Shown here: piece by piece, positions 1 to 11,800 of the stretch
Position numbering within the stretch: the stretch's first letter is position 1
Layout of the letters: each line of letters opens with the position of its first letter
Source: Sacculina carcini
Taxonomy: Eukaryota > Arthropoda > Thecostraca > Sacculinidae
DNA: 64,000 nucleotides
NCBI GenBank assembly: GCA_916048095.2
Contig: OU696596.1
Location: 2,728,195-2,792,194, forward strand
Direction: 5' to 3'
Notes under the pieces: model-generated
Told to the model about the DNA's origin: nothing
The model's input: only the letters and a program-made list of their open reading frames with translations
Database searches by the model: none
Program-made: the position numbers and the translations under genes

Positions 1-28
1 GTGACATGATACGACTGTGGCTGTGAAT

Positions 29-2375
29 ATGAGCGAGCGTCTCACGTCACACTCGCCGAATCTGTCTTCGTCTATCTCGCCGGCGTGTAATTCCAGCAGC
101 TGCCAACTCGACATGATTCCCAGTGAGCTTGTAAACACGACAATCCACCCGAAACAATGATTTCTGTCGTACAATCGGCATGAATTAATATATACGCATA
201 TAAACATACGCAATGGACTGTACACATTTTATAAAAATATAGAAATATGTTATAAATCTAATCGTTCGTTTATATTGGTCTTGATATTATATAGAGAATA
301 TTGCTCTACGTTAGATATCAGCTATTTCAAAGCGTCTTTTACCAAAATATTATTTGCAAACTTATTATTAAGTAAAAATGACAAATATTATTTCAGTGAT
401 AGCTTTTTTATCAATTGTTTTTCTTTATTGGGACGTGTTGTGCTGTCGTGCCATGATACTCACCTTCATAGTGGAATTTTTTGTTTTTAAACCGATAGGC
501 ATACTTCCTGAAACGGTTGCTTTGAAATAATTCCTGGAATACTTCCTGAAACGGCTGCTTTGAAATAATTCCTGTAATACTTCCTGAAACGGTTATCTAG
601 AATCTCCTTAACCTATCATACATAACACACGGACAAATAGCTGTGATTCAATTTCGCTAAAATTCCTTATATCGATGTCTGCTGATAATGGTTTCAAGCA
701 CTCTGGAAGCTAATCGATATTATGTGTATTAAAAGCAGTAAAATCTCCCGTTGAAACGTCTGAGCACAATGTCGACTCGGGTTCGCCTTCATCAAACGAC
801 TACAACCTGGAGAAGATGCACTTCTACAGCACTTACAATGTATGGACCGGCATAAACATCGCTGCGTCTCTCGGCGGCTTTTTCATGATACTCGTCATGC
901 TGCTGTTCTACAAGTCCAAGTGCAAGCGAACCAACAAGTACCCTCCGTGCCCGAGTGCCGAAGAAGAGGAGATGTTACAGATGCAGCCTTGGAGTGGCTA
1001 CATCAACCGGCCGGTCGACGCAAGTTTTGAAGGCATTCACAGCGGACAGTCGAGTCGTCACTCGTCACACAAATCGTCCGTGTGCAGTGTGCGTGACGAA
1101 GATCAGCAATTGTGCCGTCCAAATCGCGTTCGAGCGTCAGCCAGGTCAGCTCCCGGCTCGGTGATGCGCTTGCCGCGTCGTGCCACTCTCTCGTCGAATG
1201 AATCCAGCGTGGAAGCGGGCGATACACGGGTAGACCTCTTTGTTCATCATCCCGGCAACGAGCGTCGGCGTCAGCCGCGTTTTGCTAAGAGTTTCGATGA
1301 GCGCCACAGCGATCGTGATGAGCGACTGCACATGGTCGATATTAACGTGATCCAGCCTACCCCCAGCGTCACGCCATCCCCCAGCCGGAGTCAAGTCAGC
1401 GGATCGGCACTGGATGCAGCCAGTCAAGATGTGCCTCGTATTGATCTGCCCGAGCGGGTGTCCAAGAGCAGTGCGTTCAGTTTGTTGCCGGATGCGACTG
1501 ACGCCGACGTCGGCAGTATCGTGTCCGACTCGCTACTGTTGGCTGATGACGATTGGACGTCTCGTTCTGAATCGCCGCGTCGTCTTTCGTCCAGTCAACG
1601 TCGCCGATCAACGTTTTCGCGGCAAGCCAGTGTGTGTCTGGACGACGACATGCTGCCGGAGACCGTCGGCGCAGAGACACGCACGGAACTGCTGTATGCC
1701 CCAGGATTACCCGAAAAGTGTCTGCGAGCCGCTCAACCAGAAGGAGGCAACGTAGCCTCCAGCTCGGCAAACTTCCTCACCGTTCCCGGAGTGCACACCG
1801 TCCGCTCACCGTCTACACCTCGACGTTCGCCGAATTTCCTCGCTCCACCTCCAGTAACATTTGGACCGGGAAGACCGGCCAGTCCTCCGCCCAGTGCATC
1901 GTTTGAGCGCACCTACATCGATTTGTCGTCCCCGGACCGACCCCTGCCGCCGTTCAGATCTAATCTCAAGCCCAGCTCAGTGAGAACTACTCCACTACCT
2001 TCACCGACCAAACGACGCGCACCTAGACTATCACAGATGCGATCTAGCAGTGCAGTTTTGCCTGATCGCCACTGGACATCCATTGAGTCGGTCAACCGCA
2101 CCGGCTCGTTGACGCTCAAAAAGAACAAAAACAAGCTCACTTCTAGCTTCGACGCGCCCAGAGGAGGGACACGGTACAGCGGTGTGGCCTCGGGAAGCTC
2201 ACCCAGCTTACGAATGCACTACTACGCGCTTTCCACATACGGAGCGAAATCGCGACACGGAAGTCTGAGGCACAAGGCGGCTGCCGCACCTAGTCATATG
2301 GCTAGAAATATACCTTCAATAGAGATATTTGCCCCTCCCAATGACTCACCGCCTGAAGAGTACTGTGGGCCATAA
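29..2375 (+). CDS. Uncharacterised single-pass membrane protein
   Basis: Two exons, 29-122 and 739-2375, predict 576 residues. The donor is GTGAGC at 123 and the acceptor is AAGCAG ending at 738; the intron is phase 1 and the halves fit. The ATG at 29 is the first in-frame Met after a TGA at 2-4, though an exon further upstream cannot be excluded. Residues 1-68 are Ser/Asn-rich with a CNSSSC stretch that could be glycosylated. A hydrophobic segment (about residues 69-90, from GINIAASLGG to LLFY) is followed by basic KSKCKR, which suggests an extracellular N-terminus. The remaining ~480 residues are Ser/Pro/Arg-rich and look disordered. I do not recognise the family. Exon 2 codon use and length make it a real gene. 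Confidence 0.75.
503..595. repeat. 38-bp tandem repeat, 2.4 copies
   Basis: Units start at 503, 541 and 579, each opening with ACTTCCTGAAACGG. They lie in the intron of the membrane-protein gene and differ at only a few positions. Confidence 0.8.
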
Positions 2376-3142
2376 CGAAATACGTTGATCAACATATCCA
2401 CTGTTTTGCAGAGTTCTGCGCTTTAATGTGTTGATTTTTCCAGAAAATACACACCACATGTTATCTATATATTGTGTTTCTGCCAGTAATTGCGACTTAA
2501 CGCACCAGTCAACGAGAGGTTATTTTTATACTAGCGTGTTGTGTGCTCAGTGTAATTTCTCAATTCTAGATAACTTCTAGGTTGTTTTTTGCAAAATCTC
2601 GAAAACCATAGTTTCTAATAGCTATGCAGGGCTTTTGCAAGGCATTCATTCCTGAATAATTTTATAAATATGAATATTTATATACAACACTTGTCAAGTG
2701 ACCGTTAGCCTTGCATTTAAGCAGGCGATTTCATCAACATTTGTTGACCTTTCTTTGACATGATGAGAATCGAGTGATGAATGACTGGAAGCACAATAAT
2801 GTTAATAATTAATATAAGAAGAACAAAGTGAAGAGGTTGAAGCTCATTGTTTTAAATTGATTGCAGCGCCGCTAAGTCAACATTATCCACTCTTCTTGCT
2901 ATCTACTCTGATCCCCATCAGCGAATAGGCCCAACGACCAGGCAAAGCAGATAGACAAAACAATTGAGAAAGAGTAAGCGAGAGAGAATGAGAAAATTGA
3001 GCTGCAAACCTTCACCAGATGAGTATCCATGGCAACCGGTGTTGAAGACTATTTCAACTGGCAGAATTCCAATGAAGTTGTCAGACATAGTTTGCAATTG
3101 CAATGCGCAATAACATCACGCTGTCTGTGCATATCTATGTGT

Positions 3143-3164
3143 GCTTGTGTGTGTGTGTGTGTGT

Positions 3165-3216
<52 letters not shown>

Positions 3217-3223
3217 TTGTGTG
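3143..3223. repeat. (GT)n microsatellite
   Basis: Interrupted GT run. The cysteine/valine reading frame through it is an artefact of the repeat. Confidence 0.9.
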
Positions 3224-5094
3224 TGTGCAATACGAGAGAAGTGAAAGCGACTAGCTGTCGCCTTGAAGCAGACAGCTTGCCACGAATCTGTCGACGTCCA
3301 TTTGGAACTTATCCAGAGTGCACATGCGTATTTTCCAGTGATCTAAATGTGCCAGTGTTGATGGGTGTGTTGGAGTGTATTCGCATATGAATCACCCCCT
3401 TGTGCTTGATTGATTGATCGGATCATATAATACCCAAGGGACGATAGAACAATAACAGCAAATAAATGACGTTGTAACGTATAAAGTGATATATAAATGG
3501 GAACATGCAGAGTTATTGATTACATACTTTTCACGAATTAAGTTATATGGTTAGAAGTCACTAAATGGCTGTTGGTTTGGGACATTTTCTCTTGAAATGA
3601 TCTAGCTTAAAATAAACACCAATGAAAACATAGAAACTGAATTAGCAAATCCATTCGTTGTTATGACCGGGGTAACTTTTTCACGGAAGCTGTAATCATT
3701 TTTCAATGTGAGTCCTTGATTGTCTAATGTTCAAACATGTAAAATCCAGACAAAAGAAAAGCTAAACAAAATTATTCGACATTTTGCCCATGTACACTTC
3801 ATTTTATCAATCTTGTTAGTTGTACAAATTCAAATGAATGGATAAAAAATGAGCCCAACTGAAGTAAAAAAATATACACACTAGCAGCCAGTAAATGGTA
3901 TTTGAAGACAATGTTCACCAGGGGGCATTGCAAAGTTCGATTCAGATCACGTCTGTTCTACGCGGCGGCTATAAATGGCGCAGCCCAAACTTTTATAAGC
4001 CTACATTAGTATTCACACAAGCGGCTTGTATACACTATGGTTGAAGGCCTATCGGATTTTCACGCACGGCATGAATTGAATTCGAACGACCGATTTTCGC
4101 GAGCATTACGTACCAGCGCACAGATTCACTTGAAACCATCGATCATCTTGTACTGGTTATGTCGGAAAATCGACGTCAATTCAGTTCGTGTGTGCTAAGC
4201 AAAATCAACTTCATCATACATGGAACAAGGAGCGCTTGGTCAATATATAACATAGTGCGCAAGTACTTGTCAAATGCGATTAAAACACTGAATATTGTTT
4301 TCTTCAAATCCGGGGCACATCGGCACCAAACCATGCTGAACCAATCGTATCGTGTGTTTTGATACAATTCATGTGTGAAAATTCACATTTACAACAAAAA
4401 AGGGATTTATTCAACAACTTCTGAAAAAAAATCTAGGAATGACACATACATCGATAGACATACTAAGACTAAGGACCTGTCTGTGAGACATACACTAAAT
4501 TGGTCTCAACAAGGAGTCCGGTTATAAGCACTCAAAGAGAAACGCCTAAGAGAAAGAAGTTTCAATTAAACTTCATTACGAGCCAAGCAAATTAATTTTT
4601 GAGATTTAAGTTAAATTTGTGCTATCTAATCGTAACGCTCTTTAAGCGCTAATAACTCCGGAACTATCGGAGTTAATTTTCACCAAATTCGATTGGATCT
4701 AATGAAAAAATTATTCAATCTCATTTTACATAAAATTTATTGAGTACGATTCGATTTATTGAGTACGACATTAGGTATATTGGAAAAAAGAAATTTTAAA
4801 AGAATACTTCTAGCTGAATTTACTAATTTTCAATGGTTTTGTTTTTTTGTTGAGCTAGTCTCGTAAGATATTGCACACGGCACTTCACAGTTATTTACTG
4901 TTTGGTAATTCTTAACCTCTTCAATTTAAAAAAATAATTTTCAGTGTTTTAACACTTGCTTATATTTATAAGCAAGTGTGTGTGTGTGTGTGTAATTATA
5001 TGTGTAGGAGTAATTATGTCAGAGCTCAATAGCAATTTACGAATGTGTTGACCTTGGAAAACGTCCTACAATTAAAAGCACAACAGTTGCCTGG

Positions 5095-5096
<2 letters not shown>

Positions 5097-5193
<97 letters not shown>

Positions 5194-5207
5194 ACACACA
5201 CACACAG
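5097..5207. repeat. (CA)n microsatellite, ~110 bp
   Basis: Nearly pure CA repeat with one CATA interruption near 5188. Confidence 0.95.
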
Positions 5208-5485
5208 GTGTGCAAGTGAGATTTTGCCAGGTCTGTTTATAAATCAGATCGCCCACGCGTTAACGGACGAAGGTCTTTTAGTATCAATCAGCTGGTATTG
5301 CTGTCCGTTTTTTTCCGTAGTTATCAGGTGCTAAATATGCCCGCTGTTGTAACACATCACCTGCCGCGCTTTTTTCCCGACGATGTGAAACAACTTGTGT
5401 GTGTATATATTTATATATGCATGTATATATACACGTGTGTTTGAGTGTGTGCATCCTCCTCCACAAGTTAATTAGATTAAATTAT

Positions 5486-5516
5486 GCCAATCACAGGTGC
5501 TGACGGCTGTATAAAG
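5486..5516 (+). promoter_or_regulatory. CCAAT plus TATA core promoter of the SPTLC2 gene
   Basis: GCCAATCA at 5486-5493 is followed by TATAAAG at 5510-5516, about 300 bp upstream of the SPTLC2 start codon. Transcription would be expected to start near 5540. The two boxes are closer together than usual, so the CCAAT role is less certain than the TATA box. Confidence 0.55.
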
Positions 5517-5818
5517 CCAGCGGTTGACACAAATCAGAGCACACACTATCGCTTGTTCACTTCACACGTCACACAGACAGTCCAAGCACTCATTAGTGCA
5601 CACGCACACACACAAGCATACGCACACACAAACAATTAGACAAAATTGACGCTTACATAGATTAGCACTACCGATTTTCCTAACACACACACACACACAC
5701 ACACAAACACACGTGCGTAAACACAAACACACTCAAGCACATACGTTCATTTAGAGCAAACCGTTTTGACTTCTGAGAGTTTCAGTTTTCGCCTTCATAG
5801 AGATCGTCCTCCTGCAAG

Positions 5819-8800
5819 ATGCCTGAACAGGATGTTATCCGTGAAGAGTTTTTGGCTGACGGAAGTGGAACGGCCGCTACCAACTTCGGCATCAAACGAC
5901 CCGATTCTCTGACATCGCTGGCGTCCCTGAACTCGATCGGATCAGCTCAGAGCACAACGTCCAGCAAACAGTAAGTTAGGCAACATAGTCATCGGAAGTT
6001 AATCAGGTGCATTCAGAAGTTATCTTGAGTAGAAGAACTGTTGAAGCTGAACTCCGTGGTGTAGTGGTAGCACACCCGCCTCACAAGCGGGAGGTCCGTG
6101 GTTCGTAACCAGGCGGAGCAGAACTTTTGGGTGAATTATATAATCCAACATTCCCTGTCCGCCCAGCAGTAAATGGTACCACATATCAGGCATGTGTTGT
6201 GTCATGCATTCTGGGGAAGTGGCCCTCTCTAATATGCCTATCGTCCTTGTGGCACCATAGTGTGGAGAGGGTCGATTATGCGGTGGCAGCGAGCTGCATG
6301 GGTCACACCTGTGTATTCATAAGCTTCAGCTTGTTCCCGTGTAGCAGCTGCCACTGATCCTTTAACCTTCAACATTTAACTCTTGAAGCTTGTGAATTTG
6401 AAGCTGAACGCTCTTGCCAGAGGTTCGCGAATCCCATGTTGACTGTGTTTGTGCATAAAATGCTTCACTGATGTCGTGAGGGAGTTCCCTAGCTGTAGAT
6501 GAACTCACATCAGAACGTGCCATATAGTCTTGTCAGACTGCAGTGTACGCTGAGAATGTCAATAATCAAGTTGCAATCAATATGCTTTCATGTTTCCTCA
6601 ATGACGATGACTGGAGGTTTAGGAGCATCCGGATTTTCAAGATCATATGATGTTCATCTATCTCATTTACATGATTGTTGTATGATAAAAGGCATGATAT
6701 AGCCAAATACTAGCCATACCGCTTTGTCAAATATAGCTAAATATTGTCTTCTCACATATCTTAGTGTTTGGCATTTGTCGCTCTGATATCAGAAAAGGAT
6801 CGGCAAAGCAGAGATGCTTGCTGGACCGTCAATGTGGGATCTATTGAATCGTGCGGGTCAATTGGGTTTGGTGTGGCGAGACACGACTCACGCTCAATGG
6901 ATAATGCCTTATCGGTATTCGATACCGCTACGTTGCATCAGCTCGTATAATGTAATTCTGTGCTCGGCACGGATATGTTATGTTATGTATATGTATGTAT
7001 GATATGTATGATATGTTTGGCGTCACTGTAGATTTCCCGAGTTGTCAACATATCAAACTACGTGTGACAGGTTGCTTTTTTGCACCGAATTGGTATACAA
7101 TTAGTGATTGAATTATTGAGAGAAATGTCGCCCTCAACTGACAGAATATGTGATATATTTGGTCAGTAATGGTGCCTATTCAGTACCAATAGGACTTGTG
7201 CAATGTTTCGCTTCTTGTCATTGAGCTGTAATCGATAAGTATTGAAGGACATGATCGAAAATTACTTAAATTTAGCTAGAGATAGAGACATCAACCGGAT
7301 TACTCAGTCAAAATATGATTTGTTTTATTATTAAGTGAATATTGATTAACTTAGTTCAAATTAATTAAGTAAACCCACTCAAATACATTTAATTTCCCCG
7401 TTTGCTTTTATCACTAGAAATTTTCTTACTTTTGGAGCTTATGTGAATTTGATGAGAGCATACATTTATTATTGCAATAACTGGCTAAAAATATTTGCAA
7501 ACAAACTAATTTGGCAGCTAAATAAGCTGAGCAAATAGCGATGATTTGGAAATCATTTCTGTAAATAAAAGCGTTAAATTTACCGTTCAATTTCCATCGC
7601 CCATTTGCTGACGATAAAGATTTTCGGGTGCATTGATGCGTGGCTTGTAAAATTGTGCGCAATCGCGCAATTGTGATTCACATATATATAGACAATTTGT
7701 GCATTTATGTAGGCTTGTGCTGTTATGCTTTATTTGTATATAGAGCTTGGGTAGCTGCCTAAAAGGTTTAGAACCACTGGTTCTGATGCTATTTGCTTTG
7801 TCAAAAACGGATCTTATGAAGTCACGCAGATAATTTTTCATTGTTCATCTCTCTCGTGAACTTCATGGTGTTATTTTCAGCGTCTACGATCGGCAGTTGT
7901 CAGTGAGCTCGTTGACCTCGCTCGAGGTCATTGACCTGGACGGAGAGGTGACCTGTGACCTTGCCGCGGGTGTCAATACTCCGGACAGCGAGTTTGACGC
8001 CGGAATTCACCTGGACGTGTCCGGTTCATCGACAGAATATTCGCAAAAAGAATGTCATCAAACCAACTACCAAGTAAATTGATTATTATTCTATTTTAAA
8101 TGCTATCCATTTTTCCACTTATTTGACTATAAACACCTCCAAATATTTTTGAGTGCAAGTATTAGAAAGTCACTGACGTAAATTTGTTAGCTGGTATTTT
8201 ATATCTGTTTATTAATATATATTTTGCCTATTTATATATATTGTATGTTTGTTTCAATATGTATGTTTTATGACATACAAATGTTGTCGTCAGAACTTGA
8301 AACAAATGCGTTCTTCTTGATAGCCAAACTATGATCAAGAATATACTGTTTGCAGACCATTTAGGGAATAATTCCTCAGCTGTTATAATGCAACATAAAT
8401 ATGCGGGCCTTTTCTGGAAAAATGCGAACACATTTGTTTAAGTTAAACCCTATGGTCTACATTTCTTTGCAACAATCAGCAATTGAGAATATGTATCGGT
8501 AGCACAAGATCAATTGACCGAAAAAGAGACCTCAGACCTACTGGAACTTAGTTTCGGGCACTGAGCTGGTTTTTATGGGCAAACTTTATCGCGCGGTCGT
8601 ATCGCTTCTCTGGCAGTTGAATGTGCCGATAATGTTAAAGTTTTACAACGTGGGAGTCATGTTCGCCGTCTGGCGTTCTAGAGAATATAAAACTTTTACA
8701 ATCAATGTCCACCTTCGCGGACTGGCGCGCCTGTTTTATGTATAACAATTGAGTTTGATGTTTAGCCTTGGTCGCTAGTCGAACCGACTAACCAACACTC

Positions 8801-11800
8801 ACAATAAACTATGCAAGGGGAGGAGTTCATTTACCTACGTATATTGATCATAATAGGGCTATTTCCTAGGAAAACGATTCTTTTAGGAGATGCCTTATGG
8901 ATACTACAGTGATTGATTGCACCAGAGGATCATATTGGGCAACAGAGTTTAAGGGGGAAATGTGCGCTAAATGCTGGGCTAAAATTTAAGGAGCTTGAAT
9001 TAAATTAGGGTTGCATATAATATATTTCAAACTAGTTCTAATTTACGTGGAAATCTATATAGATTTTTTCCCTAGACTATTTGTCTTAACGTTAAAGGAA
9101 CGTTGCACACACGCACACGCATAAACACGCACATACACTTATGCACAGACATTAAAATTGTATTTTTTACATGCCAGTTGTGGCGTTAAGTTGCTTATCA
9201 AAAGATGAGCCTGGGGTTTAAATAAAGGTTCAATGCCCAAGTGGCAGCTGCTACACGGGAAGAAGCCGAAGCTTATGAACCTCACAGGCGTGCCCCGTGC
9301 AGCTCGCTGCCACCGCAGAACCGACCCTCTCCACGCTATGGCGCCACAAGGACGTAAGACGTATTAGAGAGGGCCACCTCCCCAGAATGCATGACACAAC
9401 ACATGACTGATATCTGGTACCATCATTTTCTGCTGGGTTGACAGGGGCTGTGGGATTGTAGAATTCGCCCAATGAAATTCTGCTCCGCCGGGTTTCGAAC
9501 CACGGATCTCCCGCTTGTGAGGCGGGTGTGCTAACAACTGCACCACGGAGTCCACAAACAAATAGAAGGTTCACAGTTTGACTGTATAAAAGCTAAATGA
9601 AATATGTTAGGCTGAAACAACTGGAGAATTGAATGGATTTGGGAGCTATGATTGAGATTTACCACATAATTGGAGTGACTTCAATCTGTCAACCATCATG
9701 ACGAAGAAATATAATTTAAATGAATAATTTTCCCGTAATGCAATGCTGATGATTGAAAACTTCAGGAAAATCACATTGACACTGCTGGTCAGGAAGACAA
9801 AAATACAAGCGACCAAGCAGCAATTGAAGAGTGTGTGATCAAGCCGGACGTGCAGTTGGAAAGATTTGAGCACGCTTCCGCCGAAGTGAAGCGCTACATC
9901 AACTTCTCCTTGCGTCTGTTGAAGATCGTCGGAACGATAAACGGTATATTATCCGCCCTTCCAAAAACAACACACCGCTAACACGCTAAGGTTTGTGTTT
10001 ATGAGTTCAGTAATGGCTTGCTTAAATATCTCCAGTGCATGCCATTGCGGGTGTCCATACGTGTATATATGTGTGTGTGTGTTTGTGTTTGTTTGTTTGT
10101 TTGTTTGTTTAGACCAATGGTTGTTAACCGTTTTTCTCTGATTCTCCACTTCTTAATGAGCCATCTCTTCATTTTCCGCACAACAGCGCTGATAAATTCA
10201 ATAAATTCAGTTGTTACATCAAAATAAACTTCAAGAGGTTATTAGAAACAAAAATGGACGAATTTTATTTGATAAAACACACATAGTTGTCCTGTTCTGT
10301 CCGACCTTTAGCTTCCCACTTGGCAACTCTCCCATTCCCCACCGGTGGGGAATTTCCCACAGGTTAAGAACCACCGGTTTAAAATATAGATGCCAAAAAA
10401 ATAACAAGCAAAGCACGAAGCAATATACAAATAATGATAACTAACATTATGATAGAAATATTCATCAATCACAGCCTTTGACGGACATGTTATAATGTGT
10501 ATACATTATATCAAACCATTGACTGTGTTCAGTGACTGTCTGCTTGTGTGTCTGTCTGTCTGTGTGTATGTGTTTGCTTGCTTTCAGAGAACATTCTGTT
10601 TCGCAGCAGAGGTGCGGAAACGAATCGTAAGGGATATGCTCCGCTCTACAGCGCCGGCGATTTCGGAGGCTTTCATTATCGAAATATTTTCCGCCGTTGG
10701 CAGGATTGCTTCTGCAATCCAATCAACTCGGCCGCCACTGATATGGTTAGCGATATTGAGCCGTCGAAATGACTCGGTAGCATCACACTTGAGACACGAG
10801 CGCAGAAATCGGCCAAGAACTGATTTCACAGCTGTCAAACGTGGCAGAGTGGCATGTGTTTTGGACGCGCGGTCGATGAAAACAGCGCCAAGGAATCAAC
10901 AGCGGATACAGAGGCGGTGACAAGCGGGGCTTGTACGAACCAAGCCTTCTCTCTTCCAAAAAAACCGCGCCAAGACCCCTTGAGCCCCCCCCCCCCCCCC
11001 CCCCCCACCCAAAAAAATATTATCATTGTTTAATGGTATAACCTTTAAATTACCGTATATTTCGGCGTATAAGACGAACCTTAAAGTAAAAAAATCACCC
11101 TTAAAAATTGTGGGTCGTCTTATACAACCGATATAAAAGTCAGACCTTGAATTAACCTTGACCATAAAAATTTGCTCTAACTTTGTACCTCGTCTTATCT
11201 GACGGTCGCCTTATACGCCGAAATATACGGTACTTCTAGTCATTAGACGTAAATGTTTATGCAAAAACAAACATCTATTTGTCAAAGCAAAATATAGACC
11301 AAATATATTTGCTAATTTCAACTGGAAAAAATTCTTAATACATTTTACGTTTTTAATTTATATATTATATTGTATTGTACATTATTTATAGCTATATTTA
11401 TAATATCATATCATATATCACATATGTATACATTCGACATTTATACATTCAAAATATAACAGTTTGGAAAAATAACATGTCTCGATTTTTTATTATATTT
11501 GAGCTAAAATGACACTTTCTGTGTACGCTATTTCGAGCACATTTTACCAGCCTCACGAGGGTCATTACAGTGTTTACACTCAACCATCTTGAAACTGATA
11601 TGAATCCCAAGTGTATATTCGAATCCGGCCGTTCTGGCATAGTTATTTCGAGCTAAAATCGGCGTGTTGGCAAATATTAGGCGTGAACGGTGATAGCAAG
11701 ATATATTTGCACAGTGCAGTGTTTGATTTGTGTAACTTTTGTTTGATTTTGATTTGACAAATTATTCATTAATCTAGGCAAATTTCTGAGGAGAATTTAT

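Larger units (their letters stand above)
2376..5480. other. Intergenic, AT-rich, no gene seen
   Basis: Between the membrane-protein gene and the SPTLC2 promoter. It is AT-rich with (GT)n at 3143-3223, a short GT run near 4975 and (CA)n at 5097-5207. No reading frame here has splice sites or family similarity that I can support. Confidence 0.6.

Noticed and set aside
6053..6125. tRNA-Val gene (CAC)
   Set aside because: The cloverleaf is incomplete (GTTCGTAACC instead of a proper T-arm) and the same head recurs at 9480, 18750 and 46600 with a shared body, so it is a SINE head.
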